NCBI GenBank assembly: GCA_965229935.1
Contig: CBDDKB010000002.1
Location: forward strand, 2,604,001 to 2,668,000
Source: SPJN01 sp965229935
Lineage (GTDB): Bacteria > Pseudomonadota > Alphaproteobacteria > SPJN01
Direction: 5' to 3'
Length of the DNA stretch: 64,000 nucleotides
Shown here: positions 43,037 through 51,478 of the stretch, piece after piece
How the letters are laid out: each line of letters opens with the position of its first letter
Position numbering within the stretch: position 1 is the stretch's first letter
Program-made: the position numbers and the translations under genes
The notes under the pieces: model-generated
What the model saw: only the letters and a program-made list of their open reading frames with translations
Databases searched by the model: none
Told to the model about the DNA's origin: nothing

Positions 43037-43072
43037 ATAATCAAGAAAATTGATTATCAATAAAATTGACTA
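43037..43072. promoter_or_regulatory. tandem MarR operator candidates
   Basis: A perfect 8-bp inverted repeat ATAATCAA GAAAA TTGATTAT (43037-43057) is followed at once by a near copy. The 16-mers TCAAGAAAATTGATTA (43041-43056) and TCAATAAAATTGACTA (43057-43072) differ at two bases, and each contains TCAA-N5-TTGA. They lie between the divergent MarR gene and the CMD operon. Confidence 0.6.
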
Positions 43073-43108
43073 ACTAAAAATCTGTAGAACCTAAGAAGGG
43101 ACGGGGCA

Positions 43109-43756
43109 ATGCCACGACTGAAACAAGCGGGCCGGGAGGCTGAAAACCCATACGCCAATGCAATCTTTGACATGCTGTTTGGTGATCGTGACCCGATCAA
43201 GGAACCGGGCACCGAAACCGGCACGCCGGGCAATTGGTGGACCGTATTCAATATCGTGCCCGATGCCTTTAACCACACCACAGACGGGTTCCGGTTTTAC
43301 CGCGACCCGAACCGCAAGATTGACCCCCTATTGCGTGAGCTGGGGCAAATCCGTGCGGGCTATACAGTTGGGTCGCAATTCGTATTCTCGCAACATTGCA
43401 AGGCGTCCCGCGATGTCGGCATGACCGAAGAACAGATCGAAGCGATCCCCAATTGGGCCGCGGCAACCTGCTTTAATCAGGTGGAACGGACTTTGCTGGC
43501 CTATACGGATTGTTTGGTGCTCGAACGGGGCCGGGTGCCCGAAGCCCTGTTTGACGAACTTAAAAAGCATCTGTCAGACGAAGAAATTCTGGAATTCACC
43601 TACATCACCTGCACCTACATGATGCACGCGATTATGAGCCGCGCCCTGCGCCTTGAATATGATGATCGTGATGATCCTTGCGTTGAAATCGCCGCCCCTG
43701 AAGGCGCGTCTACCGACGTGATGGCCATGGTCGATACCGATAAGAAGGAAGACTAA
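43109..43756 (+). CDS. carboxymuconolactone decarboxylase/AhpD-fold protein
   Basis: A 215-residue protein with IDPLLRELGQIRAGYTVGSQ, FVFSQHCKASRDVGMTEEQI and FNQVERTLLAYTDCLV, the CMD/AhpD-like helical core. Cys and His are in the SQHCK region, but the CxxC of peroxidase-type AhpD is absent. First gene of an operon with VOC and isocitrate-lyase-family genes (1-nt gap to the next). A decarboxylase or lactone-processing role is suggested only by fold. Confidence 0.8.
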   Translation: MPRLKQAGREAENPYANAIFDMLFGDRDPIKEPGTETGTPGNWWTVFNIVPDAFNHTTDGFRFYRDPNRKIDPLLRELGQIRAGYTVGSQFVFSQHCKASRDVGMTEEQIEAIPNWAAATCFNQVERTLLAYTDCLVLERGRVPEALFDELKKHLSDEEILEFTYITCTYMMHAIMSRALRLEYDDRDDPCVEIAAPEGASTDVMAMVDTDKKED

Positions 43757-43757
43757 G

Positions 43758-44291
43758 ATGAGCTATCATCATCTGGCATTGGCCGCCAAGGACATGAAGG
43801 CCACGCACAATTTCTATGAAAATGTTATGGGGTTTGAACTTGTGAAGGTTGAAGTTGCCCCCCTTCCCGAAGGCGGCTGGGGCAAGCATTTCTTTTATCG
43901 CATGGGTGGCGATGACACCAAATTCATTGCCTTTTGGGAATTGCATGATGTGCCCAATCAGGACGAGTTGAAGTTCGACCTGAACGAAGCGGCCAACATG
44001 CCCTATGGCACCAACCATTATTCTTTCAGCGTAGACAGCATTGAAGAGTTGCAGGTGTGGCGTGACAAGTGGCAGGCCGCCGGCTGTGACGTGATGGAGA
44101 TTGACCATAATTGGTGCCATTCGGTTTATACAAAAGACCCGAACGGCAATATGGTTGAATTCTGTCTGACCACCGGGGCGTTCGATGCCTCAACCCGGGA
44201 AGAGGCGCTGGCCATGCTGGACGAAACGGAATTCAAACCGTCACCACCCCCTGCCAAATTTGAAATCTATCCCGCCGACGCGGCTGAATAA
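43758..44291 (+). CDS. VOC-family protein
   Basis: A 177-residue glyoxalase/dioxygenase-fold protein: SYHHLALAAKDMKATHNFYE, GTNHYSFSVDSIEELQVW and HSVYTKDPNGNMVEFCLTT, giving candidate metal ligands H4 or H5, H in TNHYSF and E in MVEFC. A C-terminal acidic tail follows. Starts 1 nt after the CMD stop. The pathway is unknown. Confidence 0.82.
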   Translation: MSYHHLALAAKDMKATHNFYENVMGFELVKVEVAPLPEGGWGKHFFYRMGGDDTKFIAFWELHDVPNQDELKFDLNEAANMPYGTNHYSFSVDSIEELQVWRDKWQAAGCDVMEIDHNWCHSVYTKDPNGNMVEFCLTTGAFDASTREEALAMLDETEFKPSPPPAKFEIYPADAAE

Positions 44292-44307
44292 GCGGAACCA
44301 ATAGACA

Positions 44308-45177
44308 ATGGCTAATCCTGCATTACGACAGAAACTGGCGGCGGGCGAGTTTGTGCTCGCCCCCGGTATTTATGATGGGTTAAGCGCGCTTGTTGCTGAC
44401 AAGATGGGCTTTGGCGCGCTTTACATGACGGGCTATGGCACCAGCGCCAGCTTGCTTGCCCGGCCTGACAGTGGCTACCTGACAGCCACCCATATGGCGG
44501 ATCGCGTGCGCACCCTATGTGCTGCGGTCGATACGCCCCTGATTGCCGATGCCGACACAGGCTTTGGCGGGCCGATCAATGTCGAAGCGGCGGTGCAGGA
44601 TTATGAACGTGGCGGCGCGTCGGGCATTCAGCTTGAAGATCAGGTCTTCCCCAAACGCTGCGGTCACACAAAAAATCGCGAGGTGATTGCGCGCGATGAT
44701 GCTGTGTTAAAAATCAAAATGGCTGCGAATGCGCGCGACAGCAAAGATTTCCTGATCGTTGCCCGTACCGACGCCTATGCCAGCCATGGGTTGGATGAAT
44801 GTTTCGCGCGTGCCGATGCCTTTTTGGAGGCAGGTGCCGACATTTTGTTTATTGAAAGCCCCGCGCGCGAGGATGAGCTGGTCGCCATCGGTGAAAAGTT
44901 CAAGGGCGCATGGCTGCTTGCCAACATGGTTGAAGGCGGCACAACCCCGATCATGTCGAACGAGACATTGCAGGGCTTGGGCTTTGCCATGGCGATTTAT
45001 CCGGTGACGGGCCTTGCCACGGCGGCGGCGGCCCTGACGGACATGTATGGCGCCTTGAAGCAAAACGGCACGATCGAAGGCCCGCGCATGGAATTTGCCG
45101 ATTTGAACAAGCTGATCGGCTTTGAACGCATTTGGGAACTGGATGCGGCGCTTGCTGCCGCAAAATCCGGCGACTGA
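44308..45177 (+). CDS. isocitrate lyase/PEP mutase-superfamily protein
   Basis: A 289-residue TIM-barrel protein with LAPGIYDGLSALVADKMG, the metal site DADTGFGGPINV, QLEDQVFPKRCGH (the KRCGH motif of 2-methylisocitrate lyase-type enzymes), VARTDAYASHGLDE and NMVEGGTTPIMS. It should cleave or decarboxylate a 2-hydroxy or 2-oxo dicarboxylate. Third gene of the CMD/VOC operon, 16 nt after the VOC gene. The substrate is unknown; oxaloacetate decarboxylase or 2,3-dimethylmalate lyase-like activities are possible. Confidence 0.87.
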   Translation: MANPALRQKLAAGEFVLAPGIYDGLSALVADKMGFGALYMTGYGTSASLLARPDSGYLTATHMADRVRTLCAAVDTPLIADADTGFGGPINVEAAVQDYERGGASGIQLEDQVFPKRCGHTKNREVIARDDAVLKIKMAANARDSKDFLIVARTDAYASHGLDECFARADAFLEAGADILFIESPAREDELVAIGEKFKGAWLLANMVEGGTTPIMSNETLQGLGFAMAIYPVTGLATAAAALTDMYGALKQNGTIEGPRMEFADLNKLIGFERIWELDAALAAAKSGD

Positions 45178-45199
45178 TATTTTGTAATTTTGGGATAAT

Positions 45200-45255
45200 C
45201 GGCTGGTGCGCATCCTCCCCCCCCTGCCTGTTTTGAAACAGGCGCGCGCCAGCCG
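45200..45255 (+). promoter_or_regulatory. nested stem structure in the leader of TonB receptor 2
   Basis: The outer stem CGGCTGGTGCGC (45200-45211) pairs with GCGCGCCAGCCG (45244-45255), with one G-U. The inner hairpin GCCTGTTT TG AAACAGGC spans 45226-45243. The structure ends 17 nt before the ATG, just ahead of the AGGGGA ribosome site. It could be a terminator for the preceding operon or a leader regulator. Confidence 0.5.
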
Positions 45256-45272
45256 GTTAGGGGATGTGAAGC

Positions 45273-47603
45273 ATGAAAAATCAATTGTCACGCACTGCCT
45301 TGATGGCAGCATTACTGCTTGCGCCGCATTATCTGTCCGCGCAGGAAGATGAGGCGGCTGCGCCTGAAGCTGCAGAAGAAGCTGCACCTGAGGCTGCAGA
45401 AGCAAAGCGCCTGCAACTTGACGAGATTATCGTGACCGCCCAGAAGCGCGCAGAAGATATTCAGGATGTGCCGATTTCCATGTCAGCCATTGGCGGTGAA
45501 ACGCTGAAAGAAAAGAATATCGAAACCCTGACTGACCTGTCGGCCCTGACGCCTAATACTGAAATTCAGGCCATGCCGACGCTGTCGTTCATTTATATGC
45601 GTGGGCTTGGCTCAGGCTTTAATATCGGGTTTGAACAATCGGTCGGCATGTTCTTTGACGGTGTTTATTATGGCCGCATGTCCTATCTGTCCGATGGTCT
45701 TTTGGACATTGAACGGGTTGAGGTGCTGCGTGGTCCGCAAGGCACATTGTACGGCAAGAACACAATCGCCGGTGCGTTAGCGATCACAACCGGGACGCCG
45801 ACGCAGGAATTCGCCGCCGATCTGATTTTGGCGGGGGGTGAGCTTGACCAGCGCAAGGTCGAAGCAATGCTGAATGTGCCCCTGTTTAATGACAGGCTGG
45901 TGTTGCGCGGTGCCTTTGGCAAGAATTTGCGCGATGGCTATATCCATAATACCGCAATCAATGTGGATGAATGGAATACGGACAATCAAAATTGGCGGGT
46001 TAAGGCCAAACTGTTCGCAACTGACTGGCTCGATATGACGTTGATGGCCTCAGGCTCAACCGTTGTGCAAAAGGGGCAGGGCGCACAGCTCAAGGCGTTG
46101 CCTGCTGAGTATGAAGCGGTGTTCAAACTGTTTGATCCTGAGGTTGAGGCCGATATCAGCAACTACCAATCATCGCTTGATCGCCTGTCAGGGATTGAAC
46201 GTGACACGCTGGGGGGATCATTCACCATCAATGCTGATCTGTTGGGTCACACGCTGACGTCAATCACCGGCTATACCGGGTTTGAACAGGATACTTTGTG
46301 GGACGCAGATATTTCCCCCGTGCCGTTCCTGACCCTTGAAGGGCCCGAAGAATATGACCAGTTGAGTCAGGAACTGCGTCTCCTGTCACCCGGTGACGGG
46401 GCGATCGACTATATTGTCGGGCTATATTACTTCAACAATAATGTGTTGAACGACACGACGGTTAATATCATCAACACACCTGATCCGATTCAGACGATAG
46501 GGGGGCTGATCACGCCTGCCGCGCTGGCGTCGCTTTTGCTGCCGAACCTGCCGGGGCTTGGCAGTTTCCAAGGTGAAGAAAGCCGCAAGCTATATGATAT
46601 GGATGGCGATTCCTTCGCCGTGTACGGGCAGGCCACTTGGTACATGCTGGACAACCTGGCCCTGATTGCCGGGTTGCGTTATTCGCGGGAAACGAAAGAG
46701 ATCAACTTCCAGCACGCCATGTCATCGGCGGGCATTCCCGGCGCTGGGATTGTGTTCCGTGCGCTGACGGAATCAGAAGAGTTTAACGTCAACCTGACCA
46801 AGAAGAATTCCAACGTCTCACCCAAAGTGTCTGTCCGCTATGAAATCACGGACGAGATCACAACCTATGCCACCTATGCGCAGGGGTGGAAGTCTGGCGG
46901 CTTCTCAGCCTCAGCCAACCGGGTTGAACATATTGAGTTTGAGCCTGAAAACTCCACAACCTATGAAGCAGGCGTCAAAACCAAATTCTTTGGTGGTGCG
47001 GTCAGCGTGAATGTTGGGCTGTTCTATACCAATTTCGAGGACCTGCAGGTGTCTGTCTTTAACGGCTTGCAATTCATTGTGAAGAATGCTGCCGAGGCGA
47101 CCACCAAAGGGGTGGAGGTTGATGCCGCTGCACTTTTGTCTGAAAACATTATGGTGACATTGTCCGGCGGTTATACGCGCGGTGTCTATGACAGCTTCCC
47201 CAATGGGCCATGTCAGGCCGATGAAGATGCGCCGTGTGACTTGACCGGGAACCGTTTGGCCAATGCCCCGACATGGAATGGGGCGCTGGGCCTGAACTAT
47301 CAAACGCCGGTCGGCAATACGGGTATATTGGTCTATGCCGGGGTGGATGTGACCTATAATTCAGAGATTTTCTTTGATACCGACCTTGATCCCATCGACA
47401 GTCAGGAAGCCATGACAAAGTTTAACGGGCGGATCGGCCTTGCCTCAGAAGATCGGATTTGGTCCTTTACCATTCATGGCCGCAACCTGTCTGACGAGCT
47501 TGATTTGGTCGTCAGCTCTGACGTGCCGGTCTTTACTGGTGCGCATTTTGCGGCAGCAGAATTGCCCCGCACTATCACGGCAGAGTTTCGGTTAAGCTTC
47601 TGA
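45273..47603 (+). CDS. TonB-dependent outer-membrane receptor 2
   Basis: A 776-residue receptor with a signal peptide to about residue 24 (LSAQEDE), an Ala/Glu-rich linker, plug starting IVTAQKRAEDIQDVPIS, LRGPQGTLYGKNTIAGALAI, and a barrel ending LPRTITAEFRLSF. Paralogue of the other two receptors. It follows the CMD operon by 95 nt and may be read with it, or separately after the stem at 45200-45255. Imports an unknown ligand. Confidence 0.92.
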   Translation: MKNQLSRTALMAALLLAPHYLSAQEDEAAAPEAAEEAAPEAAEAKRLQLDEIIVTAQKRAEDIQDVPISMSAIGGETLKEKNIETLTDLSALTPNTEIQAMPTLSFIYMRGLGSGFNIGFEQSVGMFFDGVYYGRMSYLSDGLLDIERVEVLRGPQGTLYGKNTIAGALAITTGTPTQEFAADLILAGGELDQRKVEAMLNVPLFNDRLVLRGAFGKNLRDGYIHNTAINVDEWNTDNQNWRVKAKLFATDWLDMTLMASGSTVVQKGQGAQLKALPAEYEAVFKLFDPEVEADISNYQSSLDRLSGIERDTLGGSFTINADLLGHTLTSITGYTGFEQDTLWDADISPVPFLTLEGPEEYDQLSQELRLLSPGDGAIDYIVGLYYFNNNVLNDTTVNIINTPDPIQTIGGLITPAALASLLLPNLPGLGSFQGEESRKLYDMDGDSFAVYGQATWYMLDNLALIAGLRYSRETKEINFQHAMSSAGIPGAGIVFRALTESEEFNVNLTKKNSNVSPKVSVRYEITDEITTYATYAQGWKSGGFSASANRVEHIEFEPENSTTYEAGVKTKFFGGAVSVNVGLFYTNFEDLQVSVFNGLQFIVKNAAEATTKGVEVDAAALLSENIMVTLSGGYTRGVYDSFPNGPCQADEDAPCDLTGNRLANAPTWNGALGLNYQTPVGNTGILVYAGVDVTYNSEIFFDTDLDPIDSQEAMTKFNGRIGLASEDRIWSFTIHGRNLSDELDLVVSSDVPVFTGAHFAAAELPRTITAEFRLSF

Positions 47604-47651
47604 TCTGTTAGTGTCACGCCCAAACAGCCCCAAATGATTAGGGAGATGGGT

Positions 47652-48275
47652 GTGGCACAGATCAAAACATTGGACCAATTGCGCGACAGGTTGGGGCACC
47701 CCCATACGCTGACCCAGCAGAAAATCTATGATCACCTGTTTGAGGAGGCGGTGGACTTTATCGGTCGCGCACCGCTTGCCTTTATCGCCACCGTGTCTGC
47801 TGATGGCAGCCCAACCGTGTCACCCAAGGGGGATGGGGCAGGCTTTGTCCGGGTGGACGATGACAAAACCCTGCTGATCCCCGAACGGCCCGGCAACAAG
47901 CTTGCACACGGGCTGACCAATATATTGGAGACTGGCAAGATCGGCCTGATCTTCCTGATCCCCGGCATGGAAGAAACGCTGCGCGTCAACGGCACTTGCG
48001 TGTTGGATGATGATGCAGCCCTGTGTGCTGAGATGGCAGCCCGTGGGCAGGACGCGATTTTGGTCATGCGTGTCAGAGTAGAAGAATGCTTCTTCCACTG
48101 TGCCAAGGCGTTTAAACGGTCGCAAACATGGGCACCCGATAGCTGGGGGGAGCCGTTCAGGATCGAATTCGGTGACATTATCGCGCGTAATGCCGGGGGC
48201 AATAAGCTGAAGCAAAAGGCGGTCGAAATTGCCGTCAACCAGTCCGTAAAGCTCGACTACAAAATTAATCTGTAA
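47652..48275 (+). CDS. PPOX-class FMN-binding protein
   Basis: A 207-residue pyridoxamine-phosphate-oxidase-fold protein: AQIKTLDQLRDRLGHPH, LAFIATVSADGSPTVSPKGD, LLIPERPGNKLAHGLTNILE and HCAKAFKRSQTW. This matches the PPOX flavin/F420 split-barrel family of MSMEG_1061 type. Start GTG 47652 was chosen because AGGGAG is 6 nt upstream. It probably binds FMN and reduces an unknown substrate. It follows TonB receptor 2 by 48 nt. Confidence 0.85.
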   Translation: MAQIKTLDQLRDRLGHPHTLTQQKIYDHLFEEAVDFIGRAPLAFIATVSADGSPTVSPKGDGAGFVRVDDDKTLLIPERPGNKLAHGLTNILETGKIGLIFLIPGMEETLRVNGTCVLDDDAALCAEMAARGQDAILVMRVRVEECFFHCAKAFKRSQTWAPDSWGEPFRIEFGDIIARNAGGNKLKQKAVEIAVNQSVKLDYKINL

Positions 48276-48326
48276 CGTCTGACAGCTAGGGGGGCTGAAA
48301 AAATCGCCATCCCCCCCCTTGCACAA

Positions 48327-48358
48327 TTCTATAATTCGATTATATTGGAATTATAGAA
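48327..48358. promoter_or_regulatory. 11-bp inverted repeat over the arsI-like promoter
   Basis: TTCTATAATTC (48327-48337) and GAATTATAGAA (48348-48358) are a perfect inverted repeat with 10-nt spacing. It overlaps a plausible promoter, -35 TTGCAC (48319-48324) and -10 TATATT (48341-48346), spacer 16. An ArsR-type repressor operator is inferred from the gene downstream. Confidence 0.6.
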
Positions 48359-48443
48359 ACTAAAGTGACGCATAAGAGTGACGCTTTTGTTGCATTGGGT
48401 CCATCAGGGGCCAAGAGGTTGCAGACAGATGAAGGAGAGTGCC

Positions 48444-48890
48444 ATGAAACGCCTGCATATCCATATGGGAGTTCAGAATCTGGACGACGCCATCCGCTTT
48501 TATTCAGCCCTGTTCGGTGCCGAACCTGCCAAGGTAAAGGATGATTACGCCAAATGGATGCTGGATGATCCGCGCGTTAACTTTGCCATTTCAACGGGTG
48601 AGAAAACGGGTGTCGATCATTTGGGCATTCAGACCGACAATGCTGACGAACTGAAGGGTGTCCGCGCCCAGATTGAGGCTGCTGACCTTGCCAGCTTTAA
48701 CGAGGGCGAGACCGTGTGCTGCTATGCCAAGTCCGACAAAACATGGGTCGAAGACCCTGCCGGTGTCGCTTGGGAAGCCTATCACACAATGGAAGACGCT
48801 GAAAAATTCCACGGTGACGTGATGGCTATCAAGCCGGAAGACAGCCAACCCGAAGTCAGCCTGCAAAATTCTGGTGCCTGCTGCGGTTGA
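48444..48890 (+). CDS. ArsI/CadI-family VOC metalloenzyme
   Basis: A 148-residue single-module VOC protein: RLHIHMGVQNLDDAIRFY, VDHLGIQTDN (H59), the vicinal pair C92-C93 in GETVCCYAKSDKTWVEDPAG, W-E111, and a Cys-rich C-terminus (SGACCG). These are the features of ArsI C-As lyase, which demethylates organoarsenicals, and of CadI. ATG 48444 has AAGGAG 6 nt upstream; the frame opening at 48378 was rejected. No arsR or arsB is adjacent, which is unusual. Confidence 0.85.
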   Translation: MKRLHIHMGVQNLDDAIRFYSALFGAEPAKVKDDYAKWMLDDPRVNFAISTGEKTGVDHLGIQTDNADELKGVRAQIEAADLASFNEGETVCCYAKSDKTWVEDPAGVAWEAYHTMEDAEKFHGDVMAIKPEDSQPEVSLQNSGACCG

Positions 48891-48923
48891 TGGAGGCGCT
48901 GCAAGACTGCCCCTTTGTGATCA

Positions 48924-48960
48924 TGTCATCACCCTGCTGCCTTAAAACAGGGTGATGACA
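48924..48960. terminator. 13-bp perfect hairpin between convergent genes
   Basis: TGTCATCACCCTG (48924-48936), 11-nt loop, CAGGGTGATGACA (48948-48960). It is the longest perfect stem I found in the window. It lies between the ArsI-like gene and the RelA/SpoT-domain gene, whose stops face each other. No T-tract follows on either strand, so termination is likely but unproven. Confidence 0.5.
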
Positions 48961-49057
48961 AATTGGGTGACAAGCTAAATAGGAATGCGCGCAAGATGCC
49001 ACTGCTCTTAACGAGCTGGATAGCGAGCTGGACAAATGCGCCGATTAGGTTGACTGA

Positions 49058-51478
49058 CTATCCCCCTAAAAACAGCCTCTGCAGGAAGTCAAGCGCGGCT
49101 TCGAAGTTAAAGTCGTCCGGCAGGGTTTGACCCAGCAGCCAATCCCGCAAGCGGCGTTTTAGTTCCTCGCTCAACGCTTGGGCGATGTCCAAACTGTCAT
49201 TTTCGGCAACAAACTGATCCAACCCGTCAAGGATTGCTAGCAAGTCCCCGGTTCGTTCCACAATGTCATTTCTGATCTCGTTGATGACAAATTCGTACCA
49301 GATTTTTTTCTCAACTGGCAGTTCGTCTGCCCGCATCACCAATAGTCTGGCAGCGTCGACCCGTTCAATAAGCTGCAGGCTTTTGCTTAGTTCAAGCGGC
49401 TCAACATTGCCCATTAGGTCAAGCACAATATCGGTAATTGCAAGGCGGCAATCCGTTTTCTTTTTCTTGTTTTCCCTCGCTATTTTGTCCCCGTATTGGG
49501 CAGCCGCGTCCCTTAAAAAGCCGTCAACTTGTACTTTAATGTCAGATCTTGTGTCCTGATCCCTCGCCGCTAAATAGAAAATCAACGAGATAGCGCTGAC
49601 TTTGCGAATGCGCGCTTTGCCCCGCTCGCCGACTGCGTGAGTGGCCTCTTTGTCGATAAATTTTGAAAGCGGCAGAATATGATTGATAACGCTTGCGCTG
49701 GGATATGCCGGGCGTTTGTTTTTGACTTCCTGCAGCGCAAGGCTGTCTATGTAGTTGGCTTCCACAGCGTCTTGATAGGGGAAATTTCGTACGCGAGCAT
49801 GATGCGTTGGCTGTTGCCGTTTCGGAAGCTTTCGCAAAGTCTCGTAGAGGCGCAGTGCCTTTTGACGATGACGCGCCGCTTCGTTGAAAATACTTGTGTG
49901 ATACATCAGGCTGGCCAAACGTATATAGGGCAATGGGTCATAGATCGCCATGGCGAGCCAGTTTTCATTATCCTCGTTAAACAGCCCATCATAATTGTGG
50001 TTGTTGGCAAAGCCTTCCATCATATAGATGATGTGCTTATACATAACGATGGCGGCGGCGCGGCCTGAACCACGCTCAAGTTTCGGAACCCGGCGGCCCA
50101 TTAAGGTTCGTGTGGTGTAGATATGGTCTGTTCGCCTGTAGACACAATCGATAATTGCATTTGCGACGGCGCCATTATCATCTTCTCGTTTTGCGGTTGC
50201 TAAGCCGAATGCCAAGACCATCAAGACGATCTTGTTAATCGACCAAAAGGTCAGAGCGCTACTGTCCGTTTGGTTAAAGGTGCACAGGCCGCCAATTTCA
50301 ACATCTTTGATGCCGACATGCTCGTTCAACGCGTCCAGCGCTTTATCTAGCCGATCTTTGAAATCGGTGACATTGACTTGTCCATCACCTATTTCAGCCC
50401 AATGGATGACGTCGTTTTCAAGCGTTTCAATTAAGGTTCTGCAATTTTCGCCAAGGTCATTTGCTGGTATGCGGCTTTGCACGCGGATCGAAAAGTCGGC
50501 GCGGATCGGTTGTTTGAAATTGCGCTGATAGCCAAGCGCTGTTTGGGACACCAATATACTGTTGCTAAGGGACAGAGCGGACAGTCGTAGCCCGTCAAAG
50601 GCGGGGGAAACTTTCTCGACATCTGGTGCCGCCAAAATGCTGGCACCCTTCAGCCTGTCATAAACAGGACGCTGATTCACATTGTAGATATAGGCAGGCA
50701 TTAAATGAAACTGTAGTTCGATTGGTATGTTGGGCAGTGCAGCGATCAGATTTTTTGAATCATCATAGCTGATCAATCCATTGCGCAGTTCATTCAGGCG
50801 AATGTAATTTTGCTGCATAAGATAGTTATTCCCGATTGTGCCGGGAAAGGACTGATCAAGTTCAGGCCAGGGTTGACCATGCAAATCATAGGTGTGTTGC
50901 ATCATTACGGCCATGTGCAATGCTTCATAGGCGCGTGGTTCATTGCTGGTCAGCTCGCGTGAATTACGGCCATCAATGAAGCCATGTGTATCGCGCAAGG
51001 ATTCTTTAAAGGGTGCGGAAAAGACGCTGGTTTGGTTGGCGGGCGAAATGATGCGCCGTTGCCCGATCGGTCTGGTATAGGTGTTGGAGGAGCTGAGGAA
51101 GAATAGAATGCTGGACATGCTTTCTTCATCACACACAACCAACCGGCCGCCAATTATATCGGTCAGATGTAACTGGTTGTTTGTGATCGTTTTGATCAGT
51201 GATTTGTCGAGAACAAAATCCGGCTTTGATTGTTTGTCCGCTTTTCCTTTGGTTTGACTGCGCACCGCCTGTGCGCCTTGGATGGAACGGACTTTTTCAA
51301 CAATGCTGTCAAACCGTTTGATCCTGGTCTTCACGAAACCCAGTTCAGTAAGCGACGCATCTGCCAAATAGGTGTTCAGGTCGTTTTCCAGCCGCGCCTG
51401 CATATAAACAAGTAAGGGCATGTTCGCCTCATACTCGGCACGCCATTCAGCAATCAGTTCTTTTGTCAGATCAGGCAT
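49058..51478 (-). CDS. orphan RelA/SpoT-domain protein with large C-terminal region
   Basis: An 806-residue protein. The N-terminal 260 residues carry a ppGpp-synthetase-like domain: T-R52-I-K54-R-F-D-S58-I-V-E-K62 (RxK...S...K), D107 in HLTDIIGGRLVV, Y184-x-x-x-H188 in AYEALHMAV, and E254-x-Q256 in IPIELQFHLM. So metal, nucleotide and acceptor residues are mostly kept (His replaces the usual Arg after ELQ). The 550 residues that follow are helical and unlike the HD, TGS or ACT domains of RelA/SpoT. No neighbour partners are on the same strand. The start is inside a 10-bp inverted repeat. A toxin, defence or alarmone role is an inference. Confidence 0.8.
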   Translation of the reverse strand: MPDLTKELIAEWRAEYEANMPLLVYMQARLENDLNTYLADASLTELGFVKTRIKRFDSIVEKVRSIQGAQAVRSQTKGKADKQSKPDFVLDKSLIKTITNNQLHLTDIIGGRLVVCDEESMSSILFFLSSSNTYTRPIGQRRIISPANQTSVFSAPFKESLRDTHGFIDGRNSRELTSNEPRAYEALHMAVMMQHTYDLHGQPWPELDQSFPGTIGNNYLMQQNYIRLNELRNGLISYDDSKNLIAALPNIPIELQFHLMPAYIYNVNQRPVYDRLKGASILAAPDVEKVSPAFDGLRLSALSLSNSILVSQTALGYQRNFKQPIRADFSIRVQSRIPANDLGENCRTLIETLENDVIHWAEIGDGQVNVTDFKDRLDKALDALNEHVGIKDVEIGGLCTFNQTDSSALTFWSINKIVLMVLAFGLATAKREDDNGAVANAIIDCVYRRTDHIYTTRTLMGRRVPKLERGSGRAAAIVMYKHIIYMMEGFANNHNYDGLFNEDNENWLAMAIYDPLPYIRLASLMYHTSIFNEAARHRQKALRLYETLRKLPKRQQPTHHARVRNFPYQDAVEANYIDSLALQEVKNKRPAYPSASVINHILPLSKFIDKEATHAVGERGKARIRKVSAISLIFYLAARDQDTRSDIKVQVDGFLRDAAAQYGDKIARENKKKKTDCRLAITDIVLDLMGNVEPLELSKSLQLIERVDAARLLVMRADELPVEKKIWYEFVINEIRNDIVERTGDLLAILDGLDQFVAENDSLDIAQALSEELKRRLRDWLLGQTLPDDFNFEAALDFLQRLFLGG

